Shown here: positions 1 to 8,218 of the stretch, in pieces
Numbering within the stretch: the stretch's first letter is position 1
How the letters are laid out: every line of letters begins with the position of its first letter
Assembly (NCBI GenBank): GCA_035541895.1
Contig: DATKMK010000078.1
Span: forward strand, 1-30,871
Source: DATKMK01 sp035541895
GTDB lineage: Bacteria > Desulfobacterota > Binatia > HRBIN30 > JACQVA1
Direction: 5' to 3'
Length of the DNA: 30,871 nucleotides
The notes under the pieces: generated by a model
Seen by the model: only the letters and a program-made list of their open reading frames with translations
What the model was told of the DNA's origin: nothing
The model's database searches: none
Program-made: the position numbers and the translations under genes

Positions 1-2
1 AG

Positions 3-194
3 ATCCTGCGCGGGACGCTGCGCGCATCGGTGGCCTATGCGGAGATCCCCGGCGCTCAGCACGCGTTCGAGCTGTTCCCGTCGCTGCGCACGACTTTCGT
101 CGTGCACGGCGTCGAGCGGTTTCTGGCGTATCTGTACAGCCGCTACCTGTCGCAGCGCGGCGCGGAGGCGAGCGCGGTCGCCGCGGCTGGGTGA
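3..194 (+). CDS. Alpha/beta hydrolase (esterase), C-terminal fragment cut by window edge
   Basis: Only the last 63 residues are visible; the reading frame enters from the left edge and stops with TGA at 192-194. The fragment contains the PGAQHAFEL segment carrying the catalytic histidine of the HSL/BD-FAE type alpha/beta hydrolases. It is very close to the C-terminus of the complete hydrolase encoded on the opposite strand at 404-1681: the central stretch from YAEIPGAQHAF to AYLYSR is identical in protein and nearly so in DNA. The two genes are therefore tail-to-tail paralogues. The nucleophile and oxyanion-hole parts lie outside the window. Esterase function is inferred from the paralogue. 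Confidence 0.85.
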   Translation: MLRGTLRASVAYAEIPGAQHAFELFPSLRTTFVVHGVERFLAYLYSRYLSQRGAEASAVAAAG

Positions 195-223
195 CGGTCG
201 TGTCGTCCATCTGAAGCGCCGGA

Positions 224-362
224 TGCGGGGCTTCGCCCCTGCGCCCCTCCGAGAGGAGAACCGCGGCCGGTTCTCCTCTCGGGCTCTCCTCTCCCGCCTC
301 GGAGCCGGGCAAATCGGCCGCGTCATCGTGAATCGGCCACGCGCGAGGGTTCAATCGCATCC
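224..362 (+). repeat. Dispersed hairpin repeat, copy 1
   Basis: This intergenic segment lies between the two tail-to-tail hydrolase genes and matches 8059-8197 over its whole length; a shorter inverted relative lies at 8472-8575. It starts with the small palindrome GGGGCTTCGCCCC. Its core is a perfect 14-bp stem (249-262 with 269-282) and a six-base loop GCGGCC, followed by a conserved tail with CCTCGGAGCCGGGCAAAT. There is no open frame and no T-run. It resembles a REP/MITE-like non-coding repeat; its mobility and function are unknown. The rest of 195-403 holds nothing else I can recognise. Confidence 0.75.
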
Positions 363-403
363 TCATCGCCGCGTTCCCGCCAACGGTGCGCCGCACTCGC
401 CGG

Positions 404-1681
404 CTACCCCACGGCAGCGACCGAGGTCGCCTCGGTGCGGCGCGCCGCCAGGTGCCGGCTGTACAGATACGCTAGAAACCGCTCGACGCCGTGCACGACG
501 AAGGTGGTGCGCAACGACGGGAACAGCTCGAACGCGTGCTGCGCGCCGGGAATCTCGGCGTAGACTACGGGGGCACGAGTAACACCGCGCAGGATGTCGA
601 CGAAGTGGCGCGCTTCGGCAACCGGCACGAGGGTGTCCCGGTCGCCGTGAATGACGAAGAACGGCGGGGCGTCTGCGTGTACGCGACTCATGGGCGACGC
701 TTTGTGATAGGCATCCGGCGCCTCCGCCCGCGACGCCTTCATCACGCGTTGTTCGAGCAATTCGGCCAACGCGTCGTGGTGCAGCGACCCGTGTCGATCG
801 GTGAAATCGTACACGCCGTAGAACGGCACACAGCCTTGCAGCGACGTGTCGACCGTTTCGAAGCCGGGTTGATATTCGGGATCGTTCGCGGTCAACGCGG
901 CGAGTGCCGCGAGATGGCCGCCGGCCGATCCGCCGGTGATGACGATGAAGTCGGGATTGGCGCCGTACTCGGCGCCGTGCTCGCGAATCCATTTGATCGC
1001 CTGCTTCACGTCGACCAAATGATCGGGAAAGGTGGCGTGTGGACTGAGCCGGTAATCGGCGCTGACGCACACCCAACCGCGCGATGCCATCTGCAGCATC
1101 AGCGGAATGCCCTGCTCGTTCTTGCTGCCGATCACCCAGCCACCACCGTGAATTTGCAACAACGTGGGGCAGCCATTCGGACGCTCGCGGTGACGATAGA
1201 CATCGAGTTTGAGGTTCAAGCCCGCGGCGCGGGTGAACTGGACGTCGCGAATGCGCGCGACCTCGCGCAAGCGCATCGGGAACGGCATCGCGATTTGCAT
1301 CCAATCGACCGTTGGGGCGAACTGTGCGCCGATCTCCGGCCGAATTTCGCTGCGGTAGTCCTCCCCGAGGCCTACGCTGAGTGCGCGCTCGACCACGTGC
1401 TCGGCCTCGCTCGCACGCCAGTAACACCGCCACATGCCGACCCACGATCCGAGCGTGATCAACAGCCCCAGCTTTCCCGGCCAACCGTGAAGGGCCCCGA
1501 GTCGCACGAAGATCAGTGTGGCCAACGCTTGCCACGCGATGTGGTGCAACGCCAATTCGGTCGTCAGCCAACCGGCGAAAAAGCTGATGACGGCGTGGCG
1601 TGGCGGCGCGTACGTGGGTCGGTATGCGTTGAACGTGAGCCCGGCTCCGATCAGACTCACCAGCAGAAACAGCCAAGACAT
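404..1681 (-). CDS. Membrane-anchored alpha/beta hydrolase (HSL/BD-FAE-like esterase)
   Basis: The predicted 425-residue protein has about three hydrophobic segments in the first 90 residues, then an alpha/beta hydrolase domain. HGGGW (about 178-182) is the oxyanion-hole motif of hormone-sensitive-lipase/BD-FAE type esterases. GGSAGG (250-255) holds the nucleophile Ser252; HGDRDTLVP supplies Asp349 and PGAQH His382. The likely reaction is hydrolysis of an ester or amide of unknown substrate at the cytoplasmic membrane. The frame stays open up to 1789, but the ATG at 1681 is preferred because GAGGGGG lies seven bases upstream and the hydrophobic N-terminus begins right there. It converges on a paralogue at 3-194. 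Confidence 0.88.
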   Translation of the reverse strand: MSWLFLLVSLIGAGLTFNAYRPTYAPPRHAVISFFAGWLTTELALHHIAWQALATLIFVRLGALHGWPGKLGLLITLGSWVGMWRCYWRASEAEHVVERALSVGLGEDYRSEIRPEIGAQFAPTVDWMQIAMPFPMRLREVARIRDVQFTRAAGLNLKLDVYRHRERPNGCPTLLQIHGGGWVIGSKNEQGIPLMLQMASRGWVCVSADYRLSPHATFPDHLVDVKQAIKWIREHGAEYGANPDFIVITGGSAGGHLAALAALTANDPEYQPGFETVDTSLQGCVPFYGVYDFTDRHGSLHHDALAELLEQRVMKASRAEAPDAYHKASPMSRVHADAPPFFVIHGDRDTLVPVAEARHFVDILRGVTRAPVVYAEIPGAQHAFELFPSLRTTFVVHGVERFLAYLYSRHLAARRTEATSVAAVG

Positions 1682-1809
1682 CGAACACCCCCTCGGACCA
1701 TCGCACGTTACCTTGCCATCTCGCGCCGGCAACTGGAAGCGGGCGTGACCAGCTTGCAACTTCTCGCCGCGTTCTCTATCCACAATCAACTGCGTTTGAA
1801 GGGGTGCGC

Positions 1810-2610
1810 ATGCAATTCGCTCGGATCGGCAACCTCCAACTCGCCTACTACGTGTACGGCCGCGGCTTCCCCGTGCTCATGATTCAGGGTCTCGGCGGGC
1901 GCGCGGCCGACTGGTCGACTGTGCCGACCACGCTGGCGTCGCGTTTTCAAGCGATCACGTTCGACAACCGCGGCACCGGCAAGTCGGACAAGCCGGATGA
2001 CGAGTACAGCCTCGAGATGATGGCGGACGAGGCCATCGGTGTGCTCGATGCGGTTGCCGGTGCCGATACGCGGGCGCACGTGGTAGGCATCTCGATGGGC
2101 GGCATGATCGCGCAACTGGTGGCGCTGCGTCACCCGCAGCGAGTGCGGCAGTTGGTACTGCTCTCCACCGCACCGGGCGGCCCGCACACGCTGCCGCCGA
2201 GCGCCGCGGCGATGACCGCTTTGATCCCAGACCTGAACCAGCCGCCGGAAGAGATTGTTCGGCGCGCGATGAACGCGATCACGGCGCCGGGATTCGCCGA
2301 CAACCATCCGGAGGTCATCCGTGAAATCGTCGCAACGGCGATGAGCGCGCCGACGCCGCAGTTTGTCTTCGCGCGCCAGATGGCCGCCATCATGACGAGT
2401 GACCGCTACGATCACCTGCCGCAGATCGCGGCGCCAACGCTGGTCGTCCACGGCGACGCCGATCCGTTGGTTCCATACGCCAACGGCGAGATCCTCGCAC
2501 GCCGTATTCCGGGCGCGACACTGCACACGTTGCGCGGCTGCGGACACCTCGCGATGTGGGAACAACCGCGCGAGTTGTGCGCGGCGTTGCTGGAGTTCCT
2601 CGCGTCCTGA
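1810..2610 (+). CDS. Alpha/beta fold hydrolase (enol-lactonase/esterase type)
   Basis: A 266-residue single-domain alpha/beta hydrolase. The nucleophile elbow GISMGG gives Ser95; the acid is Asp218 in HGDADPLVP and the base His246 in GCGHLAMWEQP, the usual order for the family of 3-oxoadipate enol-lactonases, haloperoxidase-like and aryl esterases. FDNRGTGKSDKP after strand 4 is also typical. No signal peptide is seen, so it should be cytoplasmic. The ATG at 1810 is chosen over GTG 1804 because GAAGGGG sits five bases before it. The stop is four bases before the next gene, a small membrane protein, suggesting co-translation. The substrate cannot be told from sequence. Confidence 0.88.
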   Translation: MQFARIGNLQLAYYVYGRGFPVLMIQGLGGRAADWSTVPTTLASRFQAITFDNRGTGKSDKPDDEYSLEMMADEAIGVLDAVAGADTRAHVVGISMGGMIAQLVALRHPQRVRQLVLLSTAPGGPHTLPPSAAAMTALIPDLNQPPEEIVRRAMNAITAPGFADNHPEVIREIVATAMSAPTPQFVFARQMAAIMTSDRYDHLPQIAAPTLVVHGDADPLVPYANGEILARRIPGATLHTLRGCGHLAMWEQPRELCAALLEFLAS

Positions 2611-2613
2611 ACC

Positions 2614-3018
2614 ATGTCGCTGTTCCTGCGCATCACCGCCGTCATCTCGTTGCTGTGGGCCGTGCTGTTGGTGCCCGGGCAGTCGATCTATTTGGTCGGC
2701 GAGCGCGCGACCCCGCTGCACCAAGCGCTCGGCAACGGCTTGGGCATCGCCAGCGTCGTCTTCGCGTTCATGTTCTGGCGGGCCGCCGCCGACCCCCCGC
2801 ACGAGCGCACCACCATCTACGGCGCGATGTTGCTGCTGGCGTGCAAGATCGCCAACGACCTCTACGAGCTGCTGGGGCTGTTGAAAGGTCCGGAAGCGTT
2901 TCCCAGCATGATCGACCTGATCGCCAGCCTCGCCCTGCTCGTCGGCATGCTCCAGGCGTTGCCGGCGACGCTGGCCGCCGGACGATCCGAGTCGCAAAAA
3001 TCTGCGGCTACTGAATGA
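2614..3018 (+). CDS. Small four-helix membrane protein, unknown function
   Basis: This 134-residue protein has four hydrophobic stretches at about residues 5-24, 40-58, 66-88 and 100-118, with short polar links and a polar C-terminal tail. I do not recognise a named family. It starts three bases after the stop of the upstream alpha/beta hydrolase and has no ribosome binding site of its own, so it is probably translationally coupled to it. Its last 11 bases overlap the end of the radical SAM gene on the opposite strand. The two plus-strand genes look like a small operon, but a functional link is inference. Confidence 0.75.
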   Translation: MSLFLRITAVISLLWAVLLVPGQSIYLVGERATPLHQALGNGLGIASVVFAFMFWRAAADPPHERTTIYGAMLLLACKIANDLYELLGLLKGPEAFPSMIDLIASLALLVGMLQALPATLAAGRSESQKSAATE

Positions 3019-4165
3019 CGACCGGAGCGTTCCAGCGGCTGATGCGCTGACCGCGTCCCCAGCGTCCGGGAATCGCGGTCCCGCACGCGGCGCATCTGCC
3101 GCCGTCGAGCGACACGCGGCGAACGCGGAAGCCGACGCGCTCGACCGCGGTGGCGTCGCAGGTTGGGCAACGCGTATCTTCGAGGCGGCCGACGTGACCG
3201 GGCAGGTTGCCGGCGTAGACGTAGCGCAGCCCGGCGGCACGGCCGATGGCCACCGCACGCACCAACGTGTCGGCCGTGGTTCGATCGCGGTCGGTCATCT
3301 TGTAGTCGGGATGGTACGCGGTGACATGCCACGGAATGTCGGCGGACACCGAGGCGAGAAACGTCGCGAGCTCCGTCAGCTCACCGTCCGAATCGTTGAA
3401 ACCCGGCACGATGAGCGTGACCACCTCGACCCAGAATCCCATGGTGACCAGCCTCCGGATGGTGCTCACCACCGTGGCGAGCAATCCGCCGAGCTTGCGG
3501 TAGTGCTTGTCGTTGAAGCTCTTGAGATCGACCTTGTACAGATCGACCCACGGCCGCAGATAGTCGAGCACTTCTGGGGTCGCATTGCCGTTCGAAATGT
3601 ACGCCGTCGTCAGGCCCTGCGCCTTGGCGACCTTGAACACTTCGACCGCCCATTCGCTGGTGATGAGCGGTTCGTTGTAGGTGCTGGCGACAATCTCGGC
3701 ACCGTGAGCCAGCGCCAATTGAACGATCTGTTCAGCGCTCACGCGCCGCGGCGGCGTGCCGGCGGCGGGATCGCGCAATGCCTGCGAGGTCAGCCAGTTC
3801 TGACAATACCCGCAGTGATAGTCGCACCCGAGCATGCCGAAGCTCAGCGCAAGGGCGCCGGGGCGCGCATGGAAAAACGGCTTCTTCTCCACCGGATCGC
3901 ATTGCAGCGCGGCGACGTAGCCGCTGGGCACCCGCAACGTGCCGCGGTCGTTGTACCGCACCTTGCACACGCCGATCTTGCCGTCGGGAAGCAAGCAGCG
4001 ATGCCCGCAGGCGACGCAGCGCAGGGCCCGCTCGGGGAGCGCGTCGTACAGCTCGCCGGGAGCGGTGTGGCGTTCGAGCAGTTGCTGCAGACTTGATGTC
4101 GCCGGAGTTGCTGGCACGACACGAAATATAGAAGCGCATCCGCGCGCCGGCAAGGATCGTTGCAA
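3008..4165 (-). CDS. amrS: AmmeMemoRadiSam-type radical SAM enzyme
   Basis: The 385-residue frame resembles pyruvate-formate-lyase-activating-enzyme-like proteins of the AmmeMemoRadiSam group. An N-terminal cysteine cluster (Cys50, 53, 57, 67) precedes the radical SAM motif CDYHCGYC (Cys114, 118, 121), which binds the 4Fe-4S cluster and S-adenosylmethionine. TYNEPLI and YHPDYKM are typical of the group. A CPTC...CAAC zinc-ribbon-like tail closes the protein. The usual partners AMMECR1 and Memo are not in the window, and the substrate is unknown for the family. The start is unsure: the TTG at 4165 has no ribosome binding site and sits next to a hairpin; a GTG about 16 codons later is possible. 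Confidence 0.85.
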   Translation of the reverse strand: MQRSLPARGCASIFRVVPATPATSSLQQLLERHTAPGELYDALPERALRCVACGHRCLLPDGKIGVCKVRYNDRGTLRVPSGYVAALQCDPVEKKPFFHARPGALALSFGMLGCDYHCGYCQNWLTSQALRDPAAGTPPRRVSAEQIVQLALAHGAEIVASTYNEPLITSEWAVEVFKVAKAQGLTTAYISNGNATPEVLDYLRPWVDLYKVDLKSFNDKHYRKLGGLLATVVSTIRRLVTMGFWVEVVTLIVPGFNDSDGELTELATFLASVSADIPWHVTAYHPDYKMTDRDRTTADTLVRAVAIGRAAGLRYVYAGNLPGHVGRLEDTRCPTCDATAVERVGFRVRRVSLDGGRCAACGTAIPGRWGRGQRISRWNAPVVIQ

Positions 4166-4168
4166 TTG

Positions 4169-4195
4169 TAGGGGCGCGTCTCAGCCCCGCCCCTA
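4169..4195 (-). terminator. GC hairpin at the stop codon of the LLM gene
   Basis: TAGGGGCG (4169-4176) and CGCCCCTA (4188-4195) form a perfect 8-bp stem with an 11-base loop. On the minus strand the stem begins with the TAG stop codon of the luciferase-like gene and ends before the radical SAM gene. There is no T-run, so it is a weak or Rho-assisted terminator, or an RNA-stabilising or processing hairpin. Confidence 0.4.
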
Positions 4196-5113
4196 GACCA
4201 AGGCGCGCGCGACGGCGGTGAAGGTCTCGACGGCTTCGTCGGCGCTCTTCGCTTGGCGCAAGCCGGCGACCAGATAGTCGACCCCGGCACGGCGGTACGC
4301 GTCGAGGTCGCGTTGAATCGCGGCCCGATCGCCATACAGCGGTCGGCCAACCGAAGGTGGTGAGTCACGCACGAGCACGCCTTTGCGCAGGCTGACGGTC
4401 ACCGCGTCGACCGGCCGGCCGTGAGCGGCGAGTCGCTCACGCAGTTGTGCGACCAGCGGCGCGATTTCATCGGGAGTCAGATCGATCGCGTGCCAGCCGT
4501 CGCCGACGCGCGCAGCGCGCTCGATGGCGGCGGCTGAATTACCCGCAATCCACAGCGGCGGATGCGGCCGCTGCGCCGGCAGCGGTCCGCTGCGCACCGG
4601 CCGCAATCGGTAGTGGTGTCCGTCGAAGCGTGCGTCGCCGCCACTCCACAGCGCCTTGCAGACCGCGATGTAGTCGTCGGTACGGTGGCCGCGATGCGCG
4701 AATGGCACGGCAACCGCCTCGAACTCCTCGCGCAACCAGCCGGTACCGATGCCGAGAATCAACCGGCCGCCCGAGAGCGCATCCAGGGTCGCGACGTGCT
4801 TCGCCGTCAGCACCGGATTGCGGCACGGCATGACGTAGGCGCTGATGCCGAGTCGTACGCGCGTCGTGTGCCCGGCGAGATAGGCGAGCGTGATCATCGG
4901 TTCGTAGAAATGCTCGATCACCCCCATGTCGCCGGGCTTGGCATCGGGTCGTCGATCGAACGGATAGATCGACTGTACGCCGATCGGTGCGACGAGGTGA
5001 TCGCTCAGCCAGATCGAATCGACGCTGAGCTCTTCGGCGAGCCGTGCCAGCCGCACGAGCGTCGCTGGTTCGGCCAGCGAGCCGTAGTTCGGCAGTGCGA
5101 TTCCAAAGCGCAT
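4193..5113 (-). CDS. LLM class oxidoreductase, probably F420-dependent
   Basis: A 306-residue luciferase-like TIM-barrel protein. MRFGIALPNYG at the start, SIWLSDHLVAP, LGISAYVMPCRNPVLTAK and LILGIGTGWLREEFEA are hallmarks of the LLM family, close to the F420-dependent subgroup. PLWIAGNS and RVGDGWH are also typical. These enzymes use reduced F420 or FMN to oxidise or reduce small organic substrates, which cannot be named here. The gene starts 10 bases after the end of the carboxylesterase gene on the same strand, so the two are probably transcribed together. The ATG at 5113 is the natural start; no clear ribosome binding site is seen. Confidence 0.88.
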   Translation of the reverse strand: MRFGIALPNYGSLAEPATLVRLARLAEELSVDSIWLSDHLVAPIGVQSIYPFDRRPDAKPGDMGVIEHFYEPMITLAYLAGHTTRVRLGISAYVMPCRNPVLTAKHVATLDALSGGRLILGIGTGWLREEFEAVAVPFAHRGHRTDDYIAVCKALWSGGDARFDGHHYRLRPVRSGPLPAQRPHPPLWIAGNSAAAIERAARVGDGWHAIDLTPDEIAPLVAQLRERLAAHGRPVDAVTVSLRKGVLVRDSPPSVGRPLYGDRAAIQRDLDAYRRAGVDYLVAGLRQAKSADEAVETFTAVARALV

Positions 5114-5123
5114 GTGCGGCGGG

Positions 5124-6629
5124 CTACAGCCGCTCGTCCCACAGCGCGCGAGTGCGGGGGTACGGATCGCGTCGCACCGCGATCGTGTCGCCCAGCTCCA
5201 TCACCGGACGAGTCGTCGTGTCGTAGACCGGCCACTCGCCGACCGCGTCGCAGCTCGGATTGCCGGTGCGGATGAACGCGATCCACGCCGCGTGCATTGC
5301 ATCGGCCAGCGCCTGCGGCTTGGGACCCGGGCCGATGAACACGTCGGTGCCGGCTCGTTCGAGATTGTTGAACGCGAACGGAATTTCGAGTGCGTGGGTG
5401 GCCTTCAACCGGCCCTCGAAGGCGCGCGACTCCCAGGTGAACAGGTATTGATACGCGGTGCCGCCGTTGCGCGTCTGCGCTTCCGCCACTCGCACCGCGG
5501 GAACGCGGAAGAACCGGTCGGTCATCATCGCGGTGAAGATCTCCTCGGGCGACGCGCCCGGCCACTCCTCGCGATAGGCGGCGATCGCCGCGTCGGCGTC
5601 GGCAAAGATGCGTGTCGCGATGCGATGCAAGCGGTCGGCATCGGTCGGCCCGAGCGGGAAGAGCGTCATCTCATCGCGATTGGTCCCGACCAGCACCCGC
5701 ACCTTGGACGAGAGCCCGGCCATCAGCGCGGCGTGCGGCGGCCGCGGCAGTACCTGACCGTCGACCACGGGTTGGAACGGCATGCCGCCCAGCCCGGTGC
5801 CGGGATCGGGCCGGAGATCACCGTTGCGCGACTGCTGCTCGACCGTCATCTGTGCCGCGAGAATGCGGTCGACCGGCGCTGCGACGAGGTCGTCGATCGA
5901 CTGGGCGCCCGCGGCTTCGACGAAGTACCGCGCGACCTCCATCGCGTGCTCGCGGCTGCTCATCGTGTGCGCCGCACCACTCTGCGGAATCGCGCCGCGG
6001 AACAGCCCGGCTGCCGCCGGGCAGCCGAGCAGCGTGCCGACACTCATCCCGCCCGCCGATTCGCCGGCGATGGTTACATGGTCGGGATCGCCGCCGAACG
6101 CCGCGATGTTGTCGCGCACCCAGCGCAGCGCCAAGATCTGATCGCGGATACCGTTCAGCCCTGAGCTCGCGTACTGCGAGCCGCCGATCTCTTCGAGATG
6201 CGCGAAGCCGAGCGCGCCGAGCCGGTAGTTGATGCTGACCGTGACGATGTCGCCGCGTGTGGCGAACGAGGTGCCGTTGTACCACGGGATCGCGCCTTGA
6301 CCAGTCCGAAAGCCGCCGCCGTGAATCCACACCAGCACCGGCCGCCGCGCGTCGTCGCACGCGGGCGTGCAGATATTGAGCGTGAGACAATCTTCATCCC
6401 AGCGCACCTGCGGATTGGCCGTCAGCCCCTCTTCGCGCGGCTGGGGCGCAGCCGGACCGAAGCGGCGCGCATCGCGCACCCCGGTCCAGCCGTCGTGCGG
6501 CTCCGGCGCGCGGAAGCGACGCGGCCCGGTCGGCGGCGCGGCGTACGGAATGCCTCCGAACAGCAGGACACCCTCCTTCTCGCGGCCTTCGACTTCACCT
6601 TGTTGAGTTCTCGTGATCGTGTGTGCCAT
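5124..6629 (-). CDS. Type-B carboxylesterase (para-nitrobenzyl-esterase family)
   Basis: A 501-residue carboxylesterase of normal family length. GIPYAAPPTGPRRF and EDCLTLNI are classic N-terminal signatures. The oxyanion-hole HGGGF is at 103-107, the nucleophile Ser191 in GESAGG, Glu320 in GTNRDEMTLF and His412 in THALEIPF complete the triad. No signal peptide is visible, so it is likely cytoplasmic, hydrolysing carboxyl esters of unknown identity. The ATG at 6629 has a strong GGAGGGAG seven bases upstream. It heads a minus-strand group with the LLM oxidoreductase, an arrangement that suggests catabolism of an ester-containing compound (inference). Confidence 0.92.
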   Translation of the reverse strand: MAHTITRTQQGEVEGREKEGVLLFGGIPYAAPPTGPRRFRAPEPHDGWTGVRDARRFGPAAPQPREEGLTANPQVRWDEDCLTLNICTPACDDARRPVLVWIHGGGFRTGQGAIPWYNGTSFATRGDIVTVSINYRLGALGFAHLEEIGGSQYASSGLNGIRDQILALRWVRDNIAAFGGDPDHVTIAGESAGGMSVGTLLGCPAAAGLFRGAIPQSGAAHTMSSREHAMEVARYFVEAAGAQSIDDLVAAPVDRILAAQMTVEQQSRNGDLRPDPGTGLGGMPFQPVVDGQVLPRPPHAALMAGLSSKVRVLVGTNRDEMTLFPLGPTDADRLHRIATRIFADADAAIAAYREEWPGASPEEIFTAMMTDRFFRVPAVRVAEAQTRNGGTAYQYLFTWESRAFEGRLKATHALEIPFAFNNLERAGTDVFIGPGPKPQALADAMHAAWIAFIRTGNPSCDAVGEWPVYDTTTRPVMELGDTIAVRRDPYPRTRALWDERL

Positions 6630-6707
6630 GTCGCTCTCCCTCCACGCCGGTGATCGGAGTCCATTCTCTTCGTCTTGCCGCGATCAAGTCAAACGCGGCC
6701 GCCCCAC

Positions 6708-6737
6708 TTGACCTCATCGATTAACAACTGTTAGCCA
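6708..6737 (+). promoter_or_regulatory. Candidate promoter for the PaaK-like gene, with a short palindrome
   Basis: TTGACC (6708-6713) lies 17-18 bases before TTAGCC/TAGCCA (6731-6737). The start codon is only seven or eight bases further on, so transcription would begin next to it. The perfect inverted repeat TAACA-AC-TGTTA (6722-6733) covers the end of the spacer and part of the -10 and could be a repressor site. Confidence 0.35.
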
Positions 6738-6744
6738 ACGGGAA

Positions 6745-8010
6745 ATGAATTGGCCGCCGCGTCCCGAGGATTTCGGACCGCTGCGCGAGACGCTCGCGTG
6801 GGTCAACGAGCACTCGCCGTATTACCGGCGCGCGTTCGAGCGTGCTGGTGTCGATCTCACCGACATTCACAGCTACGACCACTTCCGCCGCCGCGTGCCC
6901 CGAACGGCGAAGGCGGACTTGGTGACCAATCAACGCGAGCATCCGCCGTTCGGCGAGTTCCTCGCCGTCTCGCACGAGCGCTTCGGTTCATTGCACACGT
7001 CGCCTGGACCGATCTTCATTCCGCGCCTGCCGGAAGAACGCGGCGGCACACCGGTGCTGAAGGAAGCGATCAAGGCGATGGGTGTGCGGCCGGGTGAAGT
7101 CGCGCATGTAACGCTTTCGTATCACATCATGCCGGGTGGCTTGCGGTTGCATCGCGCGTTCGAGGAAGCCGGCTGCCTAGTCATCAACGGCGGCACCGGC
7201 GCCAGCCAGTTGCAAGTCGAAGTCGCCCGCGCATGGCGCGCGACGGTCTATGCCGGCACACCGAGCTTTCTCGCCAACCTCGGCGACACCGCCAAGCAAA
7301 TGGGACTCGATCCTCGCCGCGATCTCACGTACCGCGTCGGCTTCTCGACCGCCGAGGCGCTCACACCTCAGCTCCGGCGGGAGTTGGGTGAGCTGTTCGG
7401 CATCGAGCTGTTCGATCATTGCGGCGAAGCACAGATCGGCCCGCTCGCCGGCGAGTGCCGCGCGCACGACGGGATGCACCTGCACGCGCGCGATCTCTTC
7501 TGCGAATTTCTCGATCCCGAGACCGGCGAGCCGGTCGAACCCGGCGGCATCGGCGAAATTGTCGCCACCCAGCTCGGGCCGCGAGCGTTGCCGCTGGTGC
7601 GCTACGCTCCCGGCGATGCGTTCCGTCTGCTGCCGGGCCGTTGCCCGTGCGGCGATGAGTCGCTGCGCATCGTGTTCATCGGGCAGGTCGGGGTGATCAA
7701 GAAGATCAAGGGCGTACTGGTGCATCCGGCGCAGGTCCACAAAGTGGTCGGCTCGTTTCCGGAATTGGGACGATTTCAGATCGTCGTCGATCATCCCGAA
7801 GGTCAGCGCTACGACCGGGCCGTGTTGCGCGTCGGCACCGTGACACCGCCGGCCGACGCCGAGACGTTGAAACGCTCGCTTGCCGACAAGCTGAAGGCGA
7901 ACGTGCTGATCCAGATGGATATCGAGTTGGTCACCGAAGCAGAAATTCCCGAAGCGGCCGGGGCGCCTCGGTTTGCGGAGGCGATGGTGGATCGCCGGCA
8001 CCGGTCGTGA
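6745..8010 (+). CDS. PaaK-like adenylate-forming protein lacking key ATP-site residues
   Basis: This 421-residue protein has the length and layout of phenylacetate-CoA ligases (PaaK): SPYYRRAFERAG at the N-terminus, GDPETGEPVEP-type segment near 256-266, RYAPGD (286-291), CPCGDE (300-305) and the C-terminal subdomain GVLVHPAQV. The phosphate-binding loop, usually SSGTTGKPT, reads HTSPGPIFIP (84-93), and the final conserved lysine region (EGKAKR in PaaK) reads AGAPRF (405-410). It is therefore unlikely to adenylate in the usual way; it may be a non-catalytic partner, or use another chemistry. A second PaaK-like gene with normal motifs follows at 8606. No ribosome binding site apart from a weak GGGAA. 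Confidence 0.82.
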   Translation: MNWPPRPEDFGPLRETLAWVNEHSPYYRRAFERAGVDLTDIHSYDHFRRRVPRTAKADLVTNQREHPPFGEFLAVSHERFGSLHTSPGPIFIPRLPEERGGTPVLKEAIKAMGVRPGEVAHVTLSYHIMPGGLRLHRAFEEAGCLVINGGTGASQLQVEVARAWRATVYAGTPSFLANLGDTAKQMGLDPRRDLTYRVGFSTAEALTPQLRRELGELFGIELFDHCGEAQIGPLAGECRAHDGMHLHARDLFCEFLDPETGEPVEPGGIGEIVATQLGPRALPLVRYAPGDAFRLLPGRCPCGDESLRIVFIGQVGVIKKIKGVLVHPAQVHKVVGSFPELGRFQIVVDHPEGQRYDRAVLRVGTVTPPADAETLKRSLADKLKANVLIQMDIELVTEAEIPEAAGAPRFAEAMVDRRHRS

Positions 8011-8058
8011 GAGGGCGTTCACTCGGATGAATCATTGCGCACCTTCACGAGTCGTCGT

Positions 8059-8197
8059 TGCGGGGCTTCGCCCCTGCGCCCCTGCGAGAGGAAACCCGCG
8101 GCCGGTTTTCCTCTCGCGCTCTCCTTTCCCGCCTCGGAGCCGGGCAAATGGGTTGCGTCATTGTGAGTCGGCCTCACGCGAGCGGTGCACCGTAACC
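8059..8197 (+). repeat. Dispersed hairpin repeat, copy 2
   Basis: This matches 224-362 in the same orientation and over the same 139 bases. The core hairpin is 8084-8097 with 8104-8117 around the loop GCGGCC: 14 positions with one C-T mismatch. It begins 48 bases after the stop of the first PaaK-like gene. No coding potential. Confidence 0.75.
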
Positions 8198-8218
8198 ACA
8201 CCGGGCTGCAATGCTGAC

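Noticed and set aside
363..1706. Long open frame overlapping the hydrolase gene
   Set aside because: It is in a shifted frame of a gene with clear catalytic motifs, is extremely rich in Arg, Ala and Pro, and has no recognisable motif.
1786..3258. 490-codon open frame on the minus strand
   Set aside because: It is antisense to the alpha/beta hydrolase and membrane-protein genes, whose motifs and coupling are clear; typical shadow of GC-rich coding DNA.
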